The notes: generated from the sequence alone by a model not told the origin. Positions 35,284-43,858 are shown, numbered from the stretch's first letter. The stretch: 64,000 nt of DNA from Coprobacillus cateniformis (GCF_009767585.1 NZ_WSNW01000001.1:3543462-3607461), one strand, 5' to 3'. A program made the numbers and translations.

Positions 35284-36002
35284 AACAAGCCTCCTAATAA
35301 CTGAGAATTTAAAATACAATCATACTCGTTAGATGACATCACTCCTACGTAAACATGATGTAGAACTTGATGATTAATCTCTATCTCTTTCATAACAATA
35401 ATATCTACTGTTTCTACCTGATTTGCTGTCTCAATCACAATGCTGTCAATCTTTTCATAAGCCTCCAACAAAGAATGACTAATAAAAATAACAGGATATC
35501 CCTTATAAAAAACTTTGTTTCCATTATCTACAAATCCTAAACATTCTTTTCCTAAAAAAGAAACATTGACCATTTCATCTTTTTGAAGTTTATGTTGGCA
35601 AAATGCAATATAAAAATAAAAAATACCAAGAACTATAAATGTAAGAATAAGTAATGAAACAAAATCAAAACCTTCTACCAATAAAACACCTTGGAATATT
35701 GTAGAAGATGGTAATATCATCTCCAAAAAAGCCAATAATGAGATATAGACAAATAAAAACAAAGGATAATAGATATAAGTGAGTTTTTTAAAATAAAAAA
35801 GAGTTAAGAGTAAGTCATATAACAAGAGGAACCCATCAAAGAAATCTATAAAAAGAAAAATGATCGATATGTTATAGGTAAGCATATATTTGAACAGTTC
35901 TTTTATAGTCATTTGTTGATTTAATAAAAAACACAATAATTCAAATGTTAGTAAGATCATCAATGCATTGATAGCATATGTGACTTCCAAATAGACCTCC
36001 AT
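35280..36002 (-). CDS. spoIIGA: SpoIIGA, SigE-processing membrane protease
   Basis: A 240-residue protein with five N-terminal membrane segments (about 1-130) and a cytoplasmic aspartic-protease domain that cuts pro-SigE. The catalytic region reads LGFVDNGNKV in place of the usual D-T/S-G-N; the aspartate is kept. KGYPVIFISHSLL follows. Gene order spoIIGA-sigE-sigG matches Bacillus and Clostridium. It is shorter than B. subtilis SpoIIGA (309), mostly in the C-terminal part. Promoter architecture points to Spo0A control. Confidence 0.9.
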   Translation of the reverse strand: MEVYLEVTYAINALMILLTFELLCFLLNQQMTIKELFKYMLTYNISIIFLFIDFFDGFLLLYDLLLTLFYFKKLTYIYYPLFLFVYISLLAFLEMILPSSTIFQGVLLVEGFDFVSLLILTFIVLGIFYFYIAFCQHKLQKDEMVNVSFLGKECLGFVDNGNKVFYKGYPVIFISHSLLEAYEKIDSIVIETANQVETVDIIVMKEIEINHQVLHHVYVGVMSSNEYDCILNSQLLGGLL

Positions 36003-36019
36003 GATTTCACCCCTCTTTC

Positions 36020-36053
36020 ATTATAGAAAATATCACGAGAAAATTATGTCAAA
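36020..36053 (-). promoter_or_regulatory. spoIIG-type promoter with 21-bp spacer
   Basis: Minus-strand TTGACA (36047-36052) and TATAAT (36020-36025), both perfect, are 21 bp apart, 18 bases from the spoIIGA start. The -35 overlaps TTTGACA, one mismatch from the inverse Spo0A box TTCGACA. The B. subtilis spoIIG promoter likewise has consensus hexamers at an over-long spacing (22 bp) and needs phosphorylated Spo0A. Confidence 0.75.
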
Positions 36054-36223
36054 GAAAAGATGAGATTCAAGAATTCTCAAATCAAAAAAAGATCTACCTG
36101 AATACTTGATGTCCATTCATAATTATTCTTAATCCAATTTACAAATAGAAAATAAATCCAATAACATTTCTATTTTAAATATCATAAAATACGATCAAGC
36201 TGATTTATTCATTTAATGAAACT

Positions 36224-36253
36224 CAAAAAAAGAATGTATAAAATCACATTCTT
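36224..36253 (-). terminator. Terminator of the 36268-38241 operon
   Basis: AAGAATGT / ACATTCTT arms with an 8-base loop, followed on the minus strand by seven T, 15 bases after the last stop codon. The rest of 36003-36267 holds the spoIIGA promoter and no further gene. Confidence 0.8.
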
Positions 36254-36267
36254 TATTCATAAATCTT

Positions 36268-36519
36268 CTATTCATCATTTTTCCAATACCACCATTTTAG
36301 TTTATCTGGATCATGTTTCTCATTTTCTGCATAATAAACAGCCAACCGAAAGACATATAATAAACATCTGTCTTCTTGATAACCTTTATAATCACAAGAT
36401 TTTATAAATAAGATTTCCGGATCTTTTCCCTTCAAATCAGCAATACAATGAATACCGATGTGAAACAAATCTTGTTCAATGCTTTTCCCTATTCCTGGAA
36501 TCTGTTGTAAATCACTCAT
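36268..36519 (-). CDS. Cdd1-like helix-hairpin-helix protein
   Basis: An 83-residue protein resembling the 'pathogenicity locus' Cdd1 family. The helix-hairpin-helix reads LQQIPGIGKSIEQDLFHIGI, then LKGKDPEILF, and the tail YVFRLAVYYAENEKHDPDKLKWWYWK is typical. The HhH suggests contact with DNA or RNA, but no function is known. The ATG overlaps the upstream stop as TGATG. Last gene of a four-gene operon. Confidence 0.82.
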   Translation of the reverse strand: MSDLQQIPGIGKSIEQDLFHIGIHCIADLKGKDPEILFIKSCDYKGYQEDRCLLYVFRLAVYYAENEKHDPDKLKWWYWKNDE

Positions 36520-36959
36520 CAATTTCTCTTCGCTATATATGTATCAACTTCTACTGCAGTTAATTTTCTCACTTGTGTATGAGGAAATTCAAGATATTGA
36601 CTTTTTTGATATATTGGTTGCATTAATACACATTTCTTTTGATTGTTTTTTTGTAAATAAATATATAAATCTTCATTATTGACAAATATCTTATATGACT
36701 TTCTGCCTTTATCATTTTCTATTTCATAGATACCACAATTTGTTTTCATTGTATAATCAGCAGTTCTTAAATATAGTTTTGCTATATCAAGTGACTTAAA
36801 TGGAAAGTTCCACCTCTGCAATCCTCTTTTTGGTTCCTTTTCAATACAGATACAACGGCCACAAGTTCCACAAATATATTGAGTATGATTTTTTAAACAT
36901 TCTAACGGTTTCAACAACGGTGTTATTCTTGGATCTTCACTATAACATTCCTGACACAT
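36519..36959 (-). CDS. Cysteine-rich protein of unknown function
   Basis: A 146-residue protein. Cysteines at MCQEC and in ICGTCGRCICIE suggest a zinc-ribbon or metal site in the first 50 residues. KRGLQRWNFPFKSLDIAKLYLR and SYKIFVNNEDLYIYL follow. I do not recognise a named domain. ATG 36959 has AGGAAG six bases upstream; longer starts at 36983 or 37031 exist. It overlaps the Cdd1-like gene by one base and follows the next upstream gene by 41 bases. Confidence 0.75.
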   Translation of the reverse strand: MCQECYSEDPRITPLLKPLECLKNHTQYICGTCGRCICIEKEPKRGLQRWNFPFKSLDIAKLYLRTADYTMKTNCGIYEIENDKGRKSYKIFVNNEDLYIYLQKNNQKKCVLMQPIYQKSQYLEFPHTQVRKLTAVEVDTYIAKRN

Positions 36960-37000
36960 CTCACTCTTCCTTTCTTCATTCATCTCTATTAATAACAAAA

Positions 37001-37861
37001 CTATTTCTGAGCAAACACATATGCAATCCATTGAGAAGAAGACCTTCTTGTCTCAAACGATTTATATCCTTTATGACTATAAATATAATCAATTTTCCAT
37101 TGATGAGGTTCTACTTCTTTTCGTTTAAGCAGTTCTCTTAAAGCATGACAGCGCTTATCATCCCAGAGGTTTCTTTGATTAGCTATATAAACCAGATCAG
37201 TAAGTGATAACATATATGCTTGCGGAAACATAATATCAGTTATATGTACACTGATTGGCTTTCCATTTGATAATCTTTGAAACATGTTATGTTTAAGCAT
37301 ATATTCTGTTCCTAAATCAATAAAATATTCTACTTCCTTATCTTTATGCTGAGTCATCTTTGCATATGTGATAAGTGCCCTTACTGTTTTTCCTATGCCA
37401 ATATAACAAGGTGTTGCATGCATACAGCCACCATGCTTACAAATCCCATCATATGTCCATGCTGTTTTTTGATTTCTTTCAAAAACTTGATATTTCTTGA
37501 TCCAATTCAAAGCATTTTTAACTTCTTGTGATTTTGCTAGCCCCAATCTTACATATGCCTCCATAAGCATAGCATTATAACAGGGCACTATATAATGAAG
37601 GCTCCCTGTATATGAAAATCCCCAAGGTGTAGATAATTTATTTGAAACAAAATTAAGCATTTTATTTGTGTAGTCCAAGCGCTCAATATAGGGTATTTCA
37701 GATAAACAAATCAATCTAAAAATATTAAAAAAAGCATTTTCATCATAATCTTTTGTTAATTTTTCAACAACCCTTGAACGCTCGAGGAAGTCTTGAATTT
37801 CTACATCAGAAAGTTCTTTACATTCATCATAATATCTCCTTAAAAGTAATGCAGTATCCAA
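37001..37861 (-). CDS. Alpha/alpha-toroid-like protein (prenyltransferase-like repeats)
   Basis: A 286-residue helical protein. Several helix pairs with short loops, including GFSYTGSLHYIVPCYNAMLM, NALNWIKKYQVF and HGGCMHATPCYIGIGKTVRALI, look like the repeats of squalene-cyclase/prenyltransferase folds. No DxDD catalytic motif is visible, so it may be a toroid without cyclase activity. The TTG start at 37861 has a strong AGGAGGGG site. It lies 11 bases after the DUF4180 gene. Fold assignment is tentative. Confidence 0.65.
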   Translation of the reverse strand: MDTALLLRRYYDECKELSDVEIQDFLERSRVVEKLTKDYDENAFFNIFRLICLSEIPYIERLDYTNKMLNFVSNKLSTPWGFSYTGSLHYIVPCYNAMLMEAYVRLGLAKSQEVKNALNWIKKYQVFERNQKTAWTYDGICKHGGCMHATPCYIGIGKTVRALITYAKMTQHKDKEVEYFIDLGTEYMLKHNMFQRLSNGKPISVHITDIMFPQAYMLSLTDLVYIANQRNLWDDKRCHALRELLKRKEVEPHQWKIDYIYSHKGYKSFETRRSSSQWIAYVFAQK

Positions 37862-37872
37862 TTTTACCCCTC

Positions 37873-38241
37873 CTATGATACATTTATCAACTGATAAATT
37901 GCTTCTTCTTTTGTACTTACAAAGAAAAAATTCTTTCCATGGTTAGATTCATAAACAAAATCATGAAATGATTGACTCATATACTGTCTAAAATCACCAT
38001 AGATAGCAATTTTTATATGATAATTAACAAACTTTTGAAGAATTTCTCCTGCTAATCCTGTTTTTAAATGATAAAAATCATCAGCAAAGGCTTCTTGATT
38101 AAGAACAATCCTTTCAGCATTGGTTTCATATTGAACAGACATAACAAATTCTAATGCATCCTGAACATCTTTCATAATAACTGTATCGCTTGATACAACT
38201 GCAATAATTATATCATTATGTATAACACTTTCAATTTTCAT
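37873..38241 (-). CDS. DUF4180 domain protein
   Basis: A 122-residue protein matching DUF4180: RIVLNQEAFADDFYHLKTGL, the core NYHIKIAIYGDF, and SFHDFVYESNHGKNFFFVST. Function unknown; the family resembles small STAS-like alpha/beta domains. First gene of the four-gene operon, with a GGGAGGG ribosome site. Promoter hexamers are not clear, but a 27-bp inverted repeat lies about 140-160 bases upstream. Confidence 0.85.
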   Translation of the reverse strand: MKIESVIHNDIIIAVVSSDTVIMKDVQDALEFVMSVQYETNAERIVLNQEAFADDFYHLKTGLAGEILQKFVNYHIKIAIYGDFRQYMSQSFHDFVYESNHGKNFFFVSTKEEAIYQLINVS

Positions 38242-38375
38242 TATTCCCTCCCAAGAATATCCCTATTATTACAGCAAATATTTATATAAAACAGCTGTTT
38301 ATGATGATACCCTATAACCTTATAAAATCATACACCTATGCAACAAGATGATTTTTTTAAAGTATATCATGTTCA

Positions 38376-38402
38376 GTTGCATATATCAATATAATATGCA
38401 AC
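38376..38402. promoter_or_regulatory. Operator-like 27-bp inverted repeat
   Basis: GTTGCATAT, nine bases, ATATGCAAC: a perfect inverted repeat with operator geometry. A further half-site, ATGCAAC, is at 38338-38344, closer to the DUF4180 operon. No T run follows, so it is not a terminator. The remaining 38242-38470 holds nothing else recognisable. Confidence 0.55.
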
Positions 38403-38471
38403 TTTTCTATGAAGATAAATCGTTTTTTCCTAATAATAATTTTCATTATATGATTATGATATCTAAATTCA

Positions 38472-38495
38472 AAAAAGGCCAATCAAGGCCTTTTT
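38472..38495 (-). terminator. Terminator of the phosphonate operon
   Basis: AAAAAGGCC / GGCCTTTTT with a 6-base loop and a T run on the minus strand, six bases after the phnX stop. Confidence 0.9.
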
Positions 38496-38500
38496 ATCTC

Positions 38501-39283
38501 TTATTCAGTTTCTAATTTTTCAATAAGTTCAGGCAATTCACTTAAATTCATAATAACAGCATCTGCTCCATTATCAATATATGTCTGCTTGACTTCTGTA
38601 ATAGCCATCATCTTTTCATCTTGACTCAACAACTGATATTCTTCTTCACTATATCCCATTAAAGAACTTCCTTCTATGACACCAACAGCATAAACACCAG
38701 CATTGACTGCTTCCTTGATATCTGATACAGTATCTCCAACTTTGATTATATGCTGAACACTTGTTAAATGTAAGTTCATCATATTCTTAAATATCATATA
38801 AGGATATGGACGGCCAAAGTGTTCAGTTGCATCAGGTGAATACCAGCAGTCTGGTTCATAACCTTGTTCTTTCGCACTTTTTAAAACAGGCTCCATCATC
38901 ATATCAGTATAACCAGTCGTCGATCCAATCTTTAGTCCTTTCTTACGTAATTTTTGGACTGTCTCAATGACATATGGTTTGATTCTTGTATGTTGTGTGA
39001 TTCCTTCCATCAATGTTTTTTCAAAAATATCATAAATCTGATGAACATCTTCATCAGTATATGAACGCTGATAAACATCTTGAAATTCTTTTTTTAATGA
39101 ATCCATTTCTAACATTGTTTTGATATGATCAATCTTTAACATGCCCATTGGTTGTCTGATTTCATCAAAAGTCGGATGCAATCCATAAGCTTCAAAAGCA
39201 TCATGAAATGCTTGAACTGGTGCAAAACATCCATAATCAACTGTTGTTCCTGCCCAATCGAAAATCACTGCCTCTATTTTCAT
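38501..39283 (-). CDS. phnX: Phosphonoacetaldehyde hydrolase
   Basis: A 260-residue HAD-family phosphonatase cleaving phosphonoacetaldehyde to acetaldehyde and phosphate. The nucleophile motif is FDWAGTTVDYGCFAP, the Schiff-base lysine is in MGMLKIDHI near residue 50, and IGSTTGYTDMMM, PYPYMIF and KVGDTVSDIKEAV complete the active site. All key residues appear intact. It is the last gene of the locus and starts 3 bases after phnW with a CGGAGG site. Confidence 0.95.
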   Translation of the reverse strand: MKIEAVIFDWAGTTVDYGCFAPVQAFHDAFEAYGLHPTFDEIRQPMGMLKIDHIKTMLEMDSLKKEFQDVYQRSYTDEDVHQIYDIFEKTLMEGITQHTRIKPYVIETVQKLRKKGLKIGSTTGYTDMMMEPVLKSAKEQGYEPDCWYSPDATEHFGRPYPYMIFKNMMNLHLTSVQHIIKVGDTVSDIKEAVNAGVYAVGVIEGSSLMGYSEEEYQLLSQDEKMMAITEVKQTYIDNGADAVIMNLSELPELIEKLETE

Positions 39284-39286
39284 TCT

Positions 39287-40378
39287 TTATACCTCCGCTA
39301 AGAAATCACGAATAATATCACATAAGTTTAAGATATCTTCTTCATAGATTTCTCCAATATTTCCAATTCTAAATGTTTCGGCTGTCGTTAACTTTCCAGG
39401 ATAAATAGCATATCCTCTTTTTTTAATATAACGATACATATCAGAAAAAGCAAAATGTTTATTTTCAGGGTAGTAGAAAGTTGTAATAATTGGTCCTTGA
39501 TATTCAATATCAACATAACTTGCCATACCCATTTCAGCCATTTTTCGAATTAATAAACGATTGTTGTCATAGTAACGTTTTGATCTCGCTGCAATGCCAC
39601 CTTCTGCCAACATTTCATCAAGTGCCTTTGAAAAAGCAAGGACAACATGAGTTGGTGAAGTAAAACGCCATTTCCCATCCTTTTCCATCGTTTTCCATTG
39701 ATCGTATAAATCCAACGATAAACTTCTTGCCTTCCCTTGACTTTCCATTAACAATTGTTTATTTGCAATAATAAATGAGAATCCTGGAACCCCCTGAATA
39801 CATTTATTGGCACTACTAATCAGAAAATCAATACCTAATTTTCCAACTTCTATATCAACGCCACCAAAACTACTCATTGCATCAACAATAAAGACTTTTT
39901 GATGTTCTTTCACAACTTTCGCAACGCTTTCAATATCATTTAAAATACCTGATGTTGTTTCACTATGCACCATAGCAACATGTGTAATTGAAGGATCTTC
40001 ATCTAATATTTGAGCCACTTTCCTTGCATCTGGACTTTCGTTCTCAGCAAATGATATCAATTCATAAGGAACATGTGCATGCTCACAAATATCCTTCATT
40101 CTATCACCATATGCCCCATTAGCAATAATCAAGAGTTTTTCATCATCACCAATCACACTTGTTATCACTGATTCGACACCAAAAGTCCCGCTTCCCTGCA
40201 TCAAAACAACTGTATAGTCATCTTGAGAAACATGCGCTAACTCTAAGAGCTGGTCTCTCATTTTTAAAGTGATTTGCTTATAATCATCATCCCATGTACA
40301 ATGATCAAATAACATTTCCTGTTTCACTGTAGGTGTTGTTGTTAAAGGTCCAGGTGTTAGTAATTTATAATTCTTCAT
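39287..40378 (-). CDS. phnW: 2-aminoethylphosphonate:pyruvate transaminase
   Basis: A 363-residue PLP aminotransferase making phosphonoacetaldehyde and alanine from 2-aminoethylphosphonate and pyruvate. LLTPGPLTTTPTVK and the VLMQGSGTFGVE site near 60 are family hallmarks, VDAMSSFGGVDI precedes the PLP lysine in SSANKCIQGVPG, and KLTTAETFRIGNIGE closes the active site. It looks intact. It works with PhnX directly downstream and lies 2 bases after the substrate-binding-protein gene. Confidence 0.96.
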   Translation of the reverse strand: MKNYKLLTPGPLTTTPTVKQEMLFDHCTWDDDYKQITLKMRDQLLELAHVSQDDYTVVLMQGSGTFGVESVITSVIGDDEKLLIIANGAYGDRMKDICEHAHVPYELISFAENESPDARKVAQILDEDPSITHVAMVHSETTSGILNDIESVAKVVKEHQKVFIVDAMSSFGGVDIEVGKLGIDFLISSANKCIQGVPGFSFIIANKQLLMESQGKARSLSLDLYDQWKTMEKDGKWRFTSPTHVVLAFSKALDEMLAEGGIAARSKRYYDNNRLLIRKMAEMGMASYVDIEYQGPIITTFYYPENKHFAFSDMYRYIKKRGYAIYPGKLTTAETFRIGNIGEIYEEDILNLCDIIRDFLAEV

Positions 40379-40380
40379 TC

Positions 40381-41366
40381 TTATTTCTCCTTACATTCTT
40401 CTGATAATTTTTGATGTTTCTTTAATAAGTCTGCTGTTAATTTTTCTTTAAAAACTTTTGGATAGGCAGATTTATAAGCTGATGAAGATGTTTCACCTTC
40501 GTATAATGGATTGGGATAAGTTTCTAACAATTCTTTTCTGCCATTGTCTATAATACATTGAGCCATCTTCATTGCTAATTTTTGATGATCACTGTCTTTT
40601 TTATTAATAACTGCAACCGATTCAGTGAGATTAAAATTTCCTTCAGTTGGATCAATATAATCAATTGGTAATCCTGATGTTTTATCTCTAACTGCTTGAT
40701 GTCTTAAACCAAACCCAATCGCAACTTCTCCAGCTCTAACCTTTTTGATAGGTCCTGATCCAGATTCTTCAATATGCGCTCCTGCATTACTATAGATGCC
40801 TTTTAAAACATCCTTTGCTTCCTCTTCGCCATATTCACTCACAATTGCTTGAATCAGCAACCAGGCTGTTGATGAAGAGGAAATATCAGTCACAGATATC
40901 ATATCTTTATATTCTGGCTTTGCTAAATCTTTAATACTTTTTGGAGCATTTATACGATTTGTTTTTAATTCTTCAGTATTGACAATCATTGCACCTTCTT
41001 GTGAAGTGATTGGTGTATAAAAACTTGGATAGTCTTCTATTGATTTTGTATCAAAATCCAAATCAACAAACATATCATTTTGTGATTGTGCACTTTCTAA
41101 ATAGAATGAACTCATTGTAACCAAATCAGCTTCAATATTTGTTCCTTCAGCCAATAGTTTCCCTCCTAATTCACTTGTTCCAAAAGTTTGAAATAAGTAT
41201 TGCCCTCATAACCGTTCTTGTCTAATGCATTCTTCATCGCTGTAACAGCTTCGTCATCCGCATTAGAATAAATAACGACTTGATTAGCTGTAGATTGACA
41301 ACCAGTCAATAATGTTGCACATAAAAGTACCATAGCTAATATTCCCTTTAATAATCTTGATTTCAT
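40381..41366 (-). pseudogene. 2-aminoethylphosphonate-binding lipoprotein, frameshifted
   Basis: Extracellular binding protein of the phosphonate importer, broken by a frameshift. The first 56 or so residues carry a lipoprotein signal with lipobox LLTGC and the start of the mature domain (VVIYSNADDEAVTAMKNALD). Near 41200 the frame shifts; adding one A in GGCAAT would restore G-K-Y-L-F-Q-T-F-G-T-S-E-L-G-G and join the remaining 257-odd residues (TNIEADLVTMSSFYLESAQ). Read as it stands, the first frame stops at 41166. A TTG at 41154 with AGGAGG seven bases upstream could start the C-terminal piece, but that would lack a signal peptide. A sequencing error remains possible. Confidence 0.85.
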
Positions 41367-42991
41367 TTTGTTTTCTCCCTTTTCTTTCGATGTGTGAAAT
41401 AATAGAACAATCCCTTTGCAATAAAATTTATAATGAAAATAAAGATTGATAATACAAAGATTTCATTAAATTTTGCAAAGTGTTGAAGTTCCTTAATTTT
41501 TGTTGTCATAACCATTGTTCTTGCACCTGCAATAAAGATAACTGCACTGACTGTCACCATAGCATTAATAAAATAATAACTAAAAACTTCTAAAAGAGAT
41601 GATAAAGCATTAGGTGTAACGACTCTCAGGATAGTTTTTAGCCAACTATCTCCCATTAATCTTGCTGTTGTTTCATAACCAGCATTCATTTTCATCAATG
41701 AATTCTTCATCATGAAATATGGAGATGAGAAAAAATGAACAATATTACAAACAATGATAATGATGAACGTATTTTGAAGGGGTGATCCTGAAAATATCAA
41801 TAAATAAGCAATTCCAATAACCATCCCTGGAACTGTATTTGTGACCAAAGCTATTGTTTCAATTATTTTCTTCAACCGAGAATGAATGGCACTTCTGGCA
41901 ACAGCCAAAGCAGCACCATAAACAACAAGTGTTCCAGTCACTGCTGTCAAAATAGCAACAATCAGCGAATTTTCGATAACACCTATAAGCGTTGGTTCCT
42001 TTAGGACGGCTTCTATGTGTGTCAACGTTAATGACATATCATAAGGCCACATCTGGATAAATGGAATGATGAAAATAACTGTAAATATAGCAAGCACAAA
42101 CACATTTATCATAAGTCCAATCAGGCTCCAAAAAACATCTCTGAAAGTATTTTTCTTAAATTCAATTGTTGATATTTTGTTATAGCGAATGTTATATTTT
42201 TCTAAGTAGTGAAGCAATGCAATGCTTAAGACTGATGGCAATAACATTATCATTGCAACAACTGCACCATTTGCAAAGTTAGGAATACTCCCTAACATTT
42301 GATTATATAGAACGCTAGCAACAACCTCAAACTGTCCACCTACTGACGCCGGAATTCCAAAATCAGTAAAACTAAGAAAGAAAGCCTGAATAAAAGCTGC
42401 GGCCAAAGTTCCTAACATAGGCTTTAAGAGTGTCATGATAAATGTTTTGAATGAATTATCATTCATCAGTTTAGAAACAATAATAAACTTTTTATCAATG
42501 TATTCCATAGCATTGTGAATGAGCATAAAGGCAATAGGTAATGTATAAATAACATAACCCAGCAATAAACCATTCATGCCATAAATATCAAAGAATTGAT
42601 GACCAAAGATTTTTGTCCATAAACCCTGTTTTCCAAATGAATATATAATTGCAAATCCATAAGTGATTGTTGGCAACAACATAGGAAGCATTGTCATATT
42701 CTTCATAAACTTTTTTAATAGCAGAGGAATATTGGTATAATGAATAGCATAAGCCATCATAAAAGCTAATAATGTTGTAATCAATGCACTTAATCCCGAG
42801 ACAAGGAAACTATTCTGTAATGCTGTTAAAAAGCCTTTTTCTCCAATAACCTGAATGTAATTAGCAAAGGAGAAGTTTCCTTGACTTTGAAAAGATTGTA
42901 TAAGTAATGAGCCAAGTGGAAGAACAAGGAAACAAGCAAAGAGAACAATAACAAACCAGTATATTGCTTTGATTTCAAAGTTCTTTTTCAT
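41363..42991 (-). CDS. Phosphonate ABC permease, two fused permease domains
   Basis: A 542-residue membrane protein with about 12 membrane segments in two repeated permease halves (about 1-270 and 280-542). Each half has the coupling-loop type sequence: EYIDKKFIIVSKLMNDNSFKTF and ARLMGDSWLKTILRVVTP. Fused permeases of the Fe3+/AEP class are typical of PhnUV-like systems. It lies 2 bases after the ATPase gene and overlaps the binding-protein start by 4 bases (ATGA). No frame break seen. Its own ribosome site is weak. Confidence 0.9.
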   Translation of the reverse strand: MKKNFEIKAIYWFVIVLFACFLVLPLGSLLIQSFQSQGNFSFANYIQVIGEKGFLTALQNSFLVSGLSALITTLLAFMMAYAIHYTNIPLLLKKFMKNMTMLPMLLPTITYGFAIIYSFGKQGLWTKIFGHQFFDIYGMNGLLLGYVIYTLPIAFMLIHNAMEYIDKKFIIVSKLMNDNSFKTFIMTLLKPMLGTLAAAFIQAFFLSFTDFGIPASVGGQFEVVASVLYNQMLGSIPNFANGAVVAMIMLLPSVLSIALLHYLEKYNIRYNKISTIEFKKNTFRDVFWSLIGLMINVFVLAIFTVIFIIPFIQMWPYDMSLTLTHIEAVLKEPTLIGVIENSLIVAILTAVTGTLVVYGAALAVARSAIHSRLKKIIETIALVTNTVPGMVIGIAYLLIFSGSPLQNTFIIIIVCNIVHFFSSPYFMMKNSLMKMNAGYETTARLMGDSWLKTILRVVTPNALSSLLEVFSYYFINAMVTVSAVIFIAGARTMVMTTKIKELQHFAKFNEIFVLSIFIFIINFIAKGLFYYFTHRKKREKTK

Positions 42992-42993
42992 AT

Positions 42994-43755
42994 TTATACC
43001 ATTTGTTCTTGCATAGGACGAAACAATGCAAATATATTTCTTCTTTTTATTTCTAATTGATTTAATATAAAGTCCTGTACAAAATCACAACTTGGTTGAT
43101 TTAAAATATCTTCTGGTTTTCCATATTGAGAAATTTGACCCTCATTAATGATTAAGACACGATCTGATAATGTCAAGGCTTCTTCTGGATCATGAGTGAC
43201 AATAATTGTTGTTAAGTTATACTCCTTTGCAATCATCTTAATCCTTTCTTTAATAGATTCCTTTATGACACCATCTAATGCACTTAATGGTTCATCCAGT
43301 AATAAAATCTTAGGTTTCATAACCAACGTTCTGGCCAAGGCAACACGTTGTTTTTGTCCACCAGATAATTGATCAATACGTTTATTTAAATGTTTTTCTA
43401 AGCCTAGCAAATGAACGAGTTCCTGAACTTCTTCTGGTGATGAAATATGTGGTTTGTTTTTTAAACCATATGTTATATTTTCATAAGCAGTCAAGTTTGG
43501 AAATAATGCATAGTCTTGAAAAACGATATTAAAACCGCGCTGTTCCATAGGTACATCTGTAATATCCTGATCATTAAAAAGAATTCTCCCACTATCAATA
43601 TCTGTAATACCAAGAATAAGATTTAATAAAGTTGTTTTTCCACTCCCTGATGGTTCTAAAATAGAAACAATCTCCCCATTGGGTATATCTAATGATAAAT
43701 CATTAAGAATATGAACACCATCAAATGACTTTTGTATATGTTCTAATTTTAACAT
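42994..43755 (-). CDS. Phosphonate ABC transporter ATPase with altered Walker A
   Basis: A 253-residue ATPase of the PhnT/PotA type. The signature QLSGGQKQRVALARTL and Walker B KILLLDEPLSALDGVI are normal, as is the H-loop VTHDPEE. Walker A reads SILEPSGSGKTTLLN: the first glycine of G-x-x-G-x-G-K-T is Glu (GAA, one base from GGA). The lysine and second and third glycines are kept, so ATP binding may be reduced rather than lost. First gene of the phosphonate operon, with an AGGAGG site. Confidence 0.88.
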   Translation of the reverse strand: MLKLEHIQKSFDGVHILNDLSLDIPNGEIVSILEPSGSGKTTLLNLILGITDIDSGRILFNDQDITDVPMEQRGFNIVFQDYALFPNLTAYENITYGLKNKPHISSPEEVQELVHLLGLEKHLNKRIDQLSGGQKQRVALARTLVMKPKILLLDEPLSALDGVIKESIKERIKMIAKEYNLTTIIVTHDPEEALTLSDRVLIINEGQISQYGKPEDILNQPSCDFVQDFILNQLEIKRRNIFALFRPMQEQMV

Positions 43756-43858
43756 TTTTTTCCTCCTGTCCTTATCGACACTTGCATTATGCCAAGTTCT
43801 TAAATATTTTTCTACGCATTTTTCTTTAAGAATTTGTTAAGGATTTGTAAAGTCAAAA

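Noticed and set aside
36800..37141. 113-codon plus-strand open frame
   Set aside because: Antisense to two coupled minus-strand genes that have good ribosome sites.
41166..41366. A separate small lipoprotein gene ahead of a TTG-started binding protein
   Set aside because: The two pieces join into one standard binding protein if one A is added near 41200, and the second piece alone would lack a secretion signal.
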